Source: Candidatus Aerophobota bacterium
GTDB taxonomy: Bacteria; Aerophobota; Aerophobia; Aerophobales; B3-G15
Direction: 5' to 3'
NCBI GenBank assembly: GCA_003648845.1
Contig: QMQA01000006.1
Span: forward strand, 1-13,571
DNA: 13,571 nt
Positions 6,544-13,093 of this stretch are shown here, piece by piece. The notes beneath the pieces were generated by a model that made no database searches, had not been told where the DNA came from, and saw only the letters and a program-made list of their open reading frames with translations. Within the stretch, counting starts at the first letter, position 1; each line of letters starts with the position of its first letter. The position numbers and the translations under genes are program-made.

Positions 6544-8448
6544 TTGGATTCTCTGTTTTTGCCAATTTCTGTTGGACAGGTTAGCTTGAAAAATCGAGTT
6601 GTTATGGCTCCCATGGTTGTTAACTTTGCGGCAGAAGACGGAGCAGTTACACAGGAATTTTGCGATTTTTATACTGCTCGAGCTAAAGGAGGTGCAGGTC
6701 TTATTATCCTGGGAGCGACTTATGTGCATCCGGATGGGAAAGGATTTAAAAATCAACTGGGTATTCATCATGATGCACTTATTCCCTCACTGAGAAAACT
6801 TTGCCAGTGTCTTCATCCCTTTTGTAAAGTTGTTGTACAACTTAGTTTAAGATTCCGGGAACGAAAACCTGAAGATTTTTCCGAACAGGAAATACAAAAA
6901 TATATTCACGCCTTTGCTCAAGGAGCACGTCGGGCTAAAGAGGCAGGGTTTGATGGTGTTGAACTGCATGCCTGTCATGACTACTTTATCAACCAGTTTC
7001 TTTCTCCCTACACGAATAATCGCAGAAATAGGTATGGGGGATCACCTGAGAAAAGGGTGCAGGTAGCAGTGGATACGCTCCGGGCAGTTCGAAAAGAGGT
7101 AGGCAAAAGCTATTTAGTTGGTTGCAGAATTAGCGTGGACGAGTTCGTACCCGGGGGGCTTACACTTCGGGAGACTAAAGAGATTGCCCGACGACTTGAG
7201 GCTGAAGGAGCAGACTACATTCATGCATCCGCTGGCATTGGTGAGACACAGCACAGGATGTCACCTCCCATGGAGGTGGCAAGAGGATCGCTCCTTCCCT
7301 TAGCTCATGAAATCCAGAAATCTGTTAATATTCCAGTGATTGGAGTGGGAAGGCTTGATCGTCCTTTAGTGCTTAAAAGGGCTTTAGAAGAAGGTGGAAA
7401 GTTAGCTGCTGTTGGGCGGGCGTTAATCGCCGACCCGGATTTTGTCAGGAAAATAGCAGAGAATAGGGAAGATGAGATCAGGCCCTGTATTGCTTGCAAT
7501 TTTTGTCTCTGGCAACTACATCAGCAAAAACCCGTCAGGTGTGTGGTCAATCCTTATGTAGGTAAGGAAGGTGCTAAAATTGTTCCAGCTATCCAAAGGA
7601 AAAAAGTAATGGTGGTGGGAGGTGGCCCTGCTGGCCTTGAGGCAGCAACTGTTGCAGCCCGGAGAGGTCAAAGGGTTTTCTTGTTTGAGAAAAAACAGAA
7701 TCTTGGAGGTAAGATTCTCGTAGGGAAAGTTCCCCCCTATAAAGAGCCCCTTCAGGATTTTTTGAAGTATCTGGAATATCAGGTCTCTCATACTGAAGTT
7801 GAGCTTATAATTGGCAAAGAAGTAACCCTTGAAATTATCAAGGACTATCAGCCTGATGAAATTATTTTTGCTACTGGTTCTTATCCTATTAAACCGGAGA
7901 TACCGGGCATTAATAACCCCTATGTGTATCTGGCCGAAGAACTGTTAAGTAGCTCTTCCTTTGTGTCGGGGACTTATCTGGTTGTTGGTGCAGGCTTAGT
8001 GGGGCTTGAGACTGCTGAGTTTATAACCGCTCGGGGTGGCCAGGTGAAAATAATAGAGATGACAGATAAAATTGGAGAAGAGATGCCCCCTATTCGCCGC
8101 AAGTTAGTTTTGGAACGTTTGATGGAAGCTGGTGCTGAGATTATTCCCAATACTAAGCTCATTTCAGTAGAAGAACATCGAATTACAGTGAAAAAAAATG
8201 CTAAGATCCAGAATCTGGGAACTTTTGATTTTGTGGTTCTGGCTACAGGGTATCGAAGTAACAGGAGCTTGATTTCCGAGATAAGAAATGAGCCATTTCG
8301 GCGATTTGAGGTTGGAGATTGTAAGAAAGTGAGAACAATTTATGAGGCTATTCAAGAAGGATTTGAAGCGGGCTGTGCCAGCGGGATTACTCCTGAAGAC
8401 TCCAGGAGGCCTTTTATGGAGAACTTACAAAATGGAGATAAAAGATGA
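6544..8448 (+). CDS. FadH-like NADH:flavin oxidoreductase (FMN/4Fe-4S/FAD), 2,4-dienoyl-CoA reductase family
   Basis: This 634-residue multidomain flavoprotein is related to 2,4-dienoyl-CoA reductase, trimethylamine dehydrogenase and bile-acid enzymes; these use NAD(P)H to reduce activated C=C bonds or the reverse. Residues 1-310 are an Old Yellow Enzyme barrel (KNRVVMAPM near 16, FDGVELHACHDYFINQFLSP at 136-155 with Tyr147, RNRYGGS, and VGRALIADPDF near 295). Cys315, 318, 321 and 333 form the Fe-S site. Two dinucleotide folds follow (GGGPAG 359-364 and GAGLVG 482-487). Two oddities are seen. The Fe-S spacing is C-x2-C-x2-C-x11-C rather than the common x2-x3-x11. The loop after QL (99-100) lacks the usual H-x-G-R segment and goes almost straight to the next helix. 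The TTG start has AGGAG 7 bp upstream (6532-6536). The stop overlaps the next start (ATGA). The substrate is unknown. Confidence 0.92.
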   Translation: MDSLFLPISVGQVSLKNRVVMAPMVVNFAAEDGAVTQEFCDFYTARAKGGAGLIILGATYVHPDGKGFKNQLGIHHDALIPSLRKLCQCLHPFCKVVVQLSLRFRERKPEDFSEQEIQKYIHAFAQGARRAKEAGFDGVELHACHDYFINQFLSPYTNNRRNRYGGSPEKRVQVAVDTLRAVRKEVGKSYLVGCRISVDEFVPGGLTLRETKEIARRLEAEGADYIHASAGIGETQHRMSPPMEVARGSLLPLAHEIQKSVNIPVIGVGRLDRPLVLKRALEEGGKLAAVGRALIADPDFVRKIAENREDEIRPCIACNFCLWQLHQQKPVRCVVNPYVGKEGAKIVPAIQRKKVMVVGGGPAGLEAATVAARRGQRVFLFEKKQNLGGKILVGKVPPYKEPLQDFLKYLEYQVSHTEVELIIGKEVTLEIIKDYQPDEIIFATGSYPIKPEIPGINNPYVYLAEELLSSSSFVSGTYLVVGAGLVGLETAEFITARGGQVKIIEMTDKIGEEMPPIRRKLVLERLMEAGAEIIPNTKLISVEEHRITVKKNAKIQNLGTFDFVVLATGYRSNRSLISEIRNEPFRRFEVGDCKKVRTIYEAIQEGFEAGCASGITPEDSRRPFMENLQNGDKR

Positions 8449-9194
8449 CACCAGAGTTTACTGCCATTGAAGATGTTAAGATTCTTTTACCTGGTATACC
8501 TGCTCGAACTACACGGGGATTCCTGGGTTATTGCACTGTTTCTTTGCTTTCTTTTGAGAAGGGGTGGTTACTTTTTGATACCGGCCACTATGCAGACCGA
8601 CACCTTTTGTTGAAAGCTCTGGAAAATTTGGAGATTACTCCAGAAGATATTACTCATGTAGTTCTCAGTCATCTGCACTACGACCACTGTCTGAATCTTA
8701 CACTGTTTCCACAAGCCATAACTGTTCTATCATCCGGGGAACTCCGGTACGCTCGAGAAGTAATTGCGGGTCACAAAATTGACCATTCTATACCAGATAT
8801 GCTGGATCATCTGTTGCAAAATCGACAAATCAAAACTTTCACTTCTGAAATTGAACTTGCCTCAGGGGTGAAGGTGTTTGAAGTACCAGGTCATACCCCG
8901 GGGTCTATAGCATTGCAGGTTAAGAAAAGTAGAAGTATCCTGCTCTGTGGAGATGCTGTAAAAAATGCCTGGGAATTTGTAACTGGCAGGCCGGATGTGG
9001 TATATGGTTCTCCCTTTGCTGCTCAAAAGAGTATCCAGAAAATCAAGGATATGGGTGAGGTTATAATTCCCGGCCATGATCGACCTTTTTGTCAAAAGGA
9101 AGGAAAAATAGAGTTCATAGGGGAGATCAATTGGTCGGTTTCAGCAGATTTTTATCCCCGCAAAAAGGGGGCAGAGATTTTTAAACTTGATTGA
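8445..9194 (+). CDS. Metallo-beta-lactamase-fold hydrolase, N-acyl homoserine lactonase-like
   Basis: This 249-residue cytoplasmic dinuclear-metal hydrolase keeps the complete ligand set: SHLHYDH (His76, His78, Asp80, His81), GHTPGS (His150), LCGD (Asp170) and PGHD (His211), plus the DTGH strand near residue 45. Overall size and spacing match the AHL-lactonase/AiiA-like branch, which opens lactone or thioester bonds. Its start overlaps the stop of the flavoprotein gene (ATGA at 8445-8448), indicating translational coupling. This placement suggests it acts on an intermediate of the same pathway, for example a lactone or CoA thioester, rather than on a quorum signal. That substrate idea is inference. 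Confidence 0.9.
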   Translation: MTPEFTAIEDVKILLPGIPARTTRGFLGYCTVSLLSFEKGWLLFDTGHYADRHLLLKALENLEITPEDITHVVLSHLHYDHCLNLTLFPQAITVLSSGELRYAREVIAGHKIDHSIPDMLDHLLQNRQIKTFTSEIELASGVKVFEVPGHTPGSIALQVKKSRSILLCGDAVKNAWEFVTGRPDVVYGSPFAAQKSIQKIKDMGEVIIPGHDRPFCQKEGKIEFIGEINWSVSADFYPRKKGAEIFKLD

Positions 9195-9197
9195 GTC

Positions 9198-9228
9198 GGT
9201 TACTGGTTGTTGGTTCCTGGTTGCTGGA
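9198..9228. repeat. Degenerate 7-bp tandem repeat, GGTTNNT
   Basis: GGTT recurs every 7 bases at 9198, 9205, 9212 and 9219, and GG again at 9226: GGTTACT, GGTTGTT, GGTTCCT, GGTTGCT, GGAT. The array begins 3 bases after the stop of the MBL gene, outside coding sequence. Similar GGTT/CTGGTT heptad tracts occur between genes in many bacteria; their role is not established. Confidence 0.55.
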
Positions 9229-9323
9229 TGAACAAGAGAAACGAAGAAAGCAGGGCTTAAAATAAAAGGCCGAAAAGGAGGTGAGAGGATAAAAAGGCCG
9301 CTTCAGTTTGGGAATAGAGGATA

Positions 9324-9356
9324 TCGAGGAGAAAAATTATTGACATTTCTCTTCGA
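9324..9356. promoter_or_regulatory. 11-bp inverted repeat across the dctP promoter -35 box
   Basis: TCGAGGAGAAA (9324-9334) and TTTCTCTTCGA (9346-9356) are inverted repeats with one mismatch, separated by 11 bases that include the TTGACA box. As DNA this is a candidate repressor site; the mismatch would be a G-U pair if it were RNA. Because the left arm lies upstream of the predicted RNA start, an operator is more likely than an RNA hairpin. It shares the word AAATTATT with the palindrome in the XRE promoter. Confidence 0.4.
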
Positions 9357-9368
9357 GTCTTGTGAGAT
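9340..9368 (+). promoter_or_regulatory. Candidate promoter of the TRAP transporter operon
   Basis: TTGACA at 9340-9345, 17 bp, then TGAGAT at 9363-9368. The -35 box is perfect and the -10 matches at four of six positions. It sits in the 196-bp gap between the MBL gene and dctP. It implies that the transporter can be transcribed separately from the regulator/flavoprotein operon. A strong AAGGAGGT ribosome binding site follows at 9376-9383. Confidence 0.5.
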
Positions 9369-9390
9369 TTTTAAAAAGGAGGTATAAAGT

Positions 9391-10398
9391 ATGAAGACAG
9401 GAGGAAAGTTTACCGTAATAGTGGTAATGGTGTTAATACTCCTCCTTTTAACGTCCAGTCTGTACGCAGCTGAATATACCATCCGTGTTGCCAACAATGT
9501 TGCGGCTGATCATCCCTGGGGTAAGGGAATGGAAAAATTTAAAGAGTACCTGGAGACTGCAAGTAATGGAAGAATTGCTGTAGAAGTGTATCATGCTGGT
9601 GCTCTGGGAAAGACAAGAGAGTGCTTAGAGATGGTCAAAATGGGAACTTTAGAAGTAGCCCTCTGTGGAACAGGTTATCTTCAATCCTATACACCTGAGA
9701 TAGGAGTTACTCTTCTTCCGTATCTATGGAAAGATCGCAAGACTATGTTTGAAATCCTGGATGGACCTCTGGGCCAGTATCTCAATGAGAGGCTGGCGAA
9801 TGAAGGGTTTCATCTGTTAGGTTATCTTGACAATGGCTTCCGCCATGTAACCACCCGCCGAAATCCTGTCAGGTCTGTTGAGGACTTGAAAGGTGTGAAG
9901 ATTCGCACCCTGCCCACTCCTGTTCATATTGCTTTCTTTAAAGCATTGGGTGCTGCTCCTACACCTATAGACTGGGTTGAGCTTTACGATGCTCTTCGAA
10001 CAGGAGTTGTTGATGCCCAGGAAAATCCACCGGCAATGGTTTACACTGCCAGGTTTTACGAAGTTCAAAAATACTACTCCTTAACCGGTCATGTAAACGA
10101 GCCCGGGACATTTGTTATGAGTAAAATAATTTACGATAGATTACCAAAGGACCTTCAACTGGCTGTAGATGCGGCTGCTCAAAAGGCCACTTTATGTGAG
10201 AGAGAGGAATGTTACCGGGATAATCAGAAACTGCTTAAAGAGCTGGAAAAGAAAGGGATGACAGTTATTAAAGTTCCGCAGGAGACTATAGAAGAGTTCC
10301 GCCGGATAGCAACAGAGAAAATTTACCCACAATTTAGCGACAAATTCGGGCCAATGAGTAAAAAGCTGGTTGACCTTTTTGTCTGGGCAAATAAATAA
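9391..10398 (+). CDS. dctP: TRAP transporter solute-binding protein, DctP family
   Basis: This 335-residue extracytoplasmic binding protein captures an organic acid for the DctQM permease. Residues 1-26 are a signal peptide: basic start, a long hydrophobic core from about 8 to 20, and a cleavage region SLYAA. The mature protein shows the DctP signatures: IRVANNVAADHPWGKGMEKF (31-50), GALGKTRECLEMVKMGTLEV, GYLDNGFRHVTTRRNPVRS, then GVKIRTLPTP with Arg172, the conserved carboxylate-binding arginine, and WVELYDALRTGVVDAQENP. This arginine predicts a carboxylate ligand. The ATG has a perfect AAGGAGGT 7 bp upstream. It is first in dctPQM and separated from dctQ by a strong hairpin. Confidence 0.95.
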   Translation: MKTGGKFTVIVVMVLILLLLTSSLYAAEYTIRVANNVAADHPWGKGMEKFKEYLETASNGRIAVEVYHAGALGKTRECLEMVKMGTLEVALCGTGYLQSYTPEIGVTLLPYLWKDRKTMFEILDGPLGQYLNERLANEGFHLLGYLDNGFRHVTTRRNPVRSVEDLKGVKIRTLPTPVHIAFFKALGAAPTPIDWVELYDALRTGVVDAQENPPAMVYTARFYEVQKYYSLTGHVNEPGTFVMSKIIYDRLPKDLQLAVDAAAQKATLCEREECYRDNQKLLKELEKKGMTVIKVPQETIEEFRRIATEKIYPQFSDKFGPMSKKLVDLFVWANK

Positions 10399-10410
10399 AC
10401 GTTAAAGCTG

Positions 10411-10455
10411 GGGCAGCTTCCCGGCCTCATTTTGCTATATGTCGGGAAGCTGCCT
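10411..10455 (+). promoter_or_regulatory. Strong intergenic hairpin between dctP and dctQ
   Basis: GGCAGCTTCCCG (10412-10423) and CGGGAAGCTGCC (10443-10454) are perfect 12-bp complementary arms around a 19-base loop, with a further G-U pair possible at 10411/10455. It begins 13 bases after the dctP stop. It is not followed by a clear U-run, so it looks more like an mRNA-stabilising or partial-attenuation element than a full terminator. It would let DctP be made in excess over the DctQM permease, as binding-protein transport operons often require. Confidence 0.7.
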
Positions 10456-10482
10456 TCTCACTCTTTGAAGGAGAAGCGAGAA

Positions 10483-10986
10483 GTGTTTTACCGTTATTTT
10501 AAAAGAGCAGTGGAGCTGGCAGTTATTGCGACGTCCGCGAGTATGACTTTCATTCTTATCGTTCAGGTATTCTTGCGGTATGTTCTGAAAACCACTATCC
10601 CCTTTGCCGCAGAGTTAGCTCGCTATTTAATGGTCTGGGTAGTTTTTCTTGCTGCAGGCCTGGCACTAAAGGAAGATGCTCATATTAACATTAAAATTTT
10701 GGTTGATAGACTTCCCCAACGGGCACGCTCTTATTTTAACTTAGCTGCCCAGATACTTCTACTTATTTTCCTTGTCCTGTTGATAATAGAAAGTATCGTT
10801 GTTCTTCCCTACCAGTGGAGACAGATCATTCTCTCTATGGGGGTATCTGTGTTCTGGTTTTACCTTGCCATTCCCGTGGGGTCTTCTATTATGGTTCTTT
10901 TTTTACTTCCCAAAATGTATGAGAAGGTAAAAAAGGCAAAAAGTGACCCCGACAGCCTGATATCTGATAAAGGAGCAAGCTCGTGA
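10483..10986 (+). CDS. dctQ: TRAP transporter small permease, DctQ family
   Basis: This 167-residue membrane protein pairs with DctM in the TRAP permease. Four hydrophobic helices are visible, with the family signature QVFLRYVLKTTIPFAAELAR after the first helix, then YLMVWVVFLAAGLALKEDAHI, and two later helices (ILLLIFLVLLIIESIVV and FWFYLAIPVGSSIMVLFLL). I place the start at GTG 10483, which has AAGGAG 9 bp upstream (10468-10473). An open frame extends upstream to TTG 10432, but that codon lies in the loop of the dctP-dctQ hairpin and lacks a ribosome binding site; it would add 17 residues. The stop overlaps the dctM start (GTGA), indicating coupling. Confidence 0.88.
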   Translation: MFYRYFKRAVELAVIATSASMTFILIVQVFLRYVLKTTIPFAAELARYLMVWVVFLAAGLALKEDAHINIKILVDRLPQRARSYFNLAAQILLLIFLVLLIIESIVVLPYQWRQIILSMGVSVFWFYLAIPVGSSIMVLFLLPKMYEKVKKAKSDPDSLISDKGASS

Positions 10987-12269
10987 TTCTTTTAGCAATA
11001 GTCTTTGCTGTAACCGTGCTTCTGGGTGTTCCTGTTGCATTTTGTCTTGGGCTTACAAGTGTGGTATTTATCCTGGTTACTCAAAGAGCTTCTTTGATGA
11101 TTCTTCCCACTTTAATATTTGGAGGAATTGATTCTTTTGTCCTTATGTCCATTCCTCTTTTTATTATGGCAGGTTTTCTGGTTCAGGAGGCAGGAGTTCT
11201 CCCCAGGCTGGTTGATTTTGCCAATGCTCTTGTAGGACATCTGCGGGGTGGACTGGCCCATGTCAATATCATTGCAAGTATGCTTTTTGCTGGAGTATCA
11301 GGTGTAGCTTTAGCTGATACGGCGGCCATTGGTTCTATGCTTATACCCCCTATGATTAAAGAAGGGTACGGTAAAAAGTTCACCGCTGTGGTAACAGCTA
11401 CCTCCTCCATTGTAGGACCAATTATTCCACCCAGTGTGGCTATGATTATTTACGCCCATGTAGCCGGAGGAGCAGTTTCAATTGCTGGTCTTTTTCTGGC
11501 TGGAATAATCCCTGGTATAGCTCTTGGTTTAGGTATGATGGCTCTTGCCTACATTTACTCTGTCCGTCGGAACTATCCTGTCAGTGGGGGAAAATTCAGT
11601 TTTATCAATGTATTAAAGAAGGCAAAAAGCGGCATACTGGGTCTCATGGTTCCTGTCATTATTTTAGGAGGCATCCTCTCCGGTATGTTTACTCCCACAG
11701 AAGCAGGAGCTGTCGCAGTGGCGTATGCCCTGGTAGTTGGTATTTTTGTTACAAGAAAGCTAACCTTTAAAAAAATTATCTCCTGTTTCCTCAGAGCATC
11801 CAAAACAAGTGCTGTGGTTTTTATGATGCTGGCTACTGCTAAACTCGTTGCCTGGATTTTGACCACCTACCAGGTTCCTGCTAAATTAACTGATATGCTC
11901 ATGTCTGTAACGACAAATCCACAGCTTTTTTTGATCATAACTCTTTTTTCTCTGCTCCTTATTGGTTTTGTTCTGGAGGCTGTTGCTACCATGGTCATGC
12001 TGGTTCCCTGCCTTGCTCCCGTAGCACTTGCATATGGGATTTCGCCTCACCATTTTGGACTGCTTTTTGTGATGGTTGTTCAGCTTGCTCTTATTACACC
12101 CCCGGTTGCGCTTGGTCTTTTCATTGTTTGCCGATTGGCTGAAACTACTATTGAGGAAGTATTTTCGGATATTCCCCCCTTTCTTTTCTTAACATTTGCT
12201 ATAATGATACTGGTAGCTTTATTTCCTGATATCTTTATGTGGCTACCTGCACTTTTTGGATATAAATAA
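10983..12269 (+). CDS. dctM: TRAP transporter large permease, DctM family
   Basis: This 428-residue inner-membrane ion-coupled permease moves the DctP-bound solute. It has about 12 hydrophobic segments and the usual length. Signatures include PVAFCLGLTSV, SFVLMSIPLFIMAGFLVQEAG, GVSGVALADTAAIGSMLIPPM, a SSIVGPIIPPSVAMIIY motif, GMFTPTEAGAVAVAYALVVG and the C-terminal QLALITPPVALGLF. The GTG start has AGGAG at 10971-10975, 7 bp upstream, inside the end of dctQ. With dctP and dctQ it makes a complete three-gene TRAP system. Transport is expected to be Na+ or H+ driven, as is usual for the family. Confidence 0.95.
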   Translation: MILLAIVFAVTVLLGVPVAFCLGLTSVVFILVTQRASLMILPTLIFGGIDSFVLMSIPLFIMAGFLVQEAGVLPRLVDFANALVGHLRGGLAHVNIIASMLFAGVSGVALADTAAIGSMLIPPMIKEGYGKKFTAVVTATSSIVGPIIPPSVAMIIYAHVAGGAVSIAGLFLAGIIPGIALGLGMMALAYIYSVRRNYPVSGGKFSFINVLKKAKSGILGLMVPVIILGGILSGMFTPTEAGAVAVAYALVVGIFVTRKLTFKKIISCFLRASKTSAVVFMMLATAKLVAWILTTYQVPAKLTDMLMSVTTNPQLFLIITLFSLLLIGFVLEAVATMVMLVPCLAPVALAYGISPHHFGLLFVMVVQLALITPPVALGLFIVCRLAETTIEEVFSDIPPFLFLTFAIMILVALFPDIFMWLPALFGYK

Positions 12270-12300
12270 TAAAGAACATAAAATAAAAAAGGGGTGCAAA

Positions 12301-13083
12301 ATGATTCAAAAAAGTGAGGAGGCTTACGGTGTTCCCTATGGTTACCGGGCAAAAGTAGGGCTGATTGTAGTTGGACCAAACTTAAATCCCACTCCAGAGA
12401 TTTGCCGAATGCTGCCATCTTATGTTCAGGTGAGAGAGACCAGGATTCACATGGAGCCAGTGGTTAATGTAGAGGAGTGTTCGAAACTGAGTGCAAGACT
12501 CCGTGAACCAGCGGGTCTTCTGGCTGAAGGAATGACCTCACCGATCCTGGGTAAAAACAGTGCCATTGCTTTTGCCTGTACCGCGGGTAGCCTTGTTGGG
12601 GGCCCAGGCTGGGATAAAAAAGAGATTGAAGCTATGGAGTCTAACAGCAAAGGGATTCCCTGTACCACCACCGCCACTGCAGTTGAGGAGGCTATGCGCT
12701 TTATGGGCTTTAAAAAGATTGTTATTGCAGGTCCGTACATTGATGAAATTAATAAAAAATTTAAAGAGTTCTATGAAGCCTCCGGATTTGAGGTTCTTAA
12801 AGTAGCTGGACTGCAGATTGAAGACCTTTATGAGATAGGTGCTACTAAACCTTCTCAGGCTTATCAGGTTGCTATGGAGGCAGTGGTACCGGAAGCCGAC
12901 GGTATTTTTATTGCCTGCACTAACTTCCGTTGTAGCGATGTAATTGAGGAAATTGAAAGTGACAGCGGAAAGCCTGTAGTTGCTGCTAATCAGGCTACAG
13001 CCTGGCACCTGATGAAATTACTGGGTATCAATGATGTGGTGGAGGGCTATGGACAACTCCTTCGGAAGGTTCCAAGAACTTAG
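12301..13083 (+). CDS. Maleate isomerase/arylmalonate decarboxylase-like protein (Asp/Glu racemase superfamily)
   Basis: This 260-residue cofactor-independent enzyme of the maleate cis-trans isomerase/arylmalonate decarboxylase group uses two facing cysteines to move protons, isomerise a cis double bond or decarboxylate a malonate. Both cysteines are present: Cys93 in FACTAGSLVGG and Cys206 in IACTNFRCSD. The N-terminal KVGLIVVGPNLNPTPE strand-loop and the PCTTTATAVEEAM stretch (120-132) also fit. I choose ATG 12301, preceded by AAGGGGTG at 12288-12295. An upstream in-frame ATG at 12256 would add 15 residues and overlap dctM. It follows dctM by 31 bp, which places it in the transporter operon and suggests it acts on the imported acid. 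Whether it is an isomerase, racemase or decarboxylase cannot be decided here. Confidence 0.88.
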   Translation: MIQKSEEAYGVPYGYRAKVGLIVVGPNLNPTPEICRMLPSYVQVRETRIHMEPVVNVEECSKLSARLREPAGLLAEGMTSPILGKNSAIAFACTAGSLVGGPGWDKKEIEAMESNSKGIPCTTTATAVEEAMRFMGFKKIVIAGPYIDEINKKFKEFYEASGFEVLKVAGLQIEDLYEIGATKPSQAYQVAMEAVVPEADGIFIACTNFRCSDVIEEIESDSGKPVVAANQATAWHLMKLLGINDVVEGYGQLLRKVPRT

Positions 13084-13093
13084 CGAGTGTTCT

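Noticed and set aside
9264..9300. Direct repeat AAAAGGCCG at 9264-9272 and 9292-9300
   Set aside because: Nine bases in a purine-rich stretch, with no flanking structure; it could be chance.
9228..9343. Two tiny ORFs (about 10 codons each) and a perfect AGGAGGTGAG at 9276-9285 in the MBL-dctP gap
   Set aside because: No start codon lies at a proper distance from the AGGAGG, and both ORFs are too short to call.
10432..10482. N-terminal extension of DctQ from TTG 10432
   Set aside because: The codon lies in the loop of a perfect hairpin, has no Shine-Dalgarno, and the added residues do not look like the family N-terminus.
12256..12300. Upstream ATG for the maleate isomerase-like gene
   Set aside because: It overlaps the end of dctM and lacks a good ribosome binding site; ATG 12301 has one and matches the family start better.
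12538..13008. Long minus-strand open frame of 156 codons inside the maleate isomerase-like gene
   Set aside because: It is antisense to a gene with clear catalytic motifs and its translation resembles no family.
13049..13093. Upstream ATG for the truncated racemase-like gene
   Set aside because: The GGAGGG is only 2 bases from the ATG and the extra 15 residues precede the normal first strand; it cannot be fully excluded.
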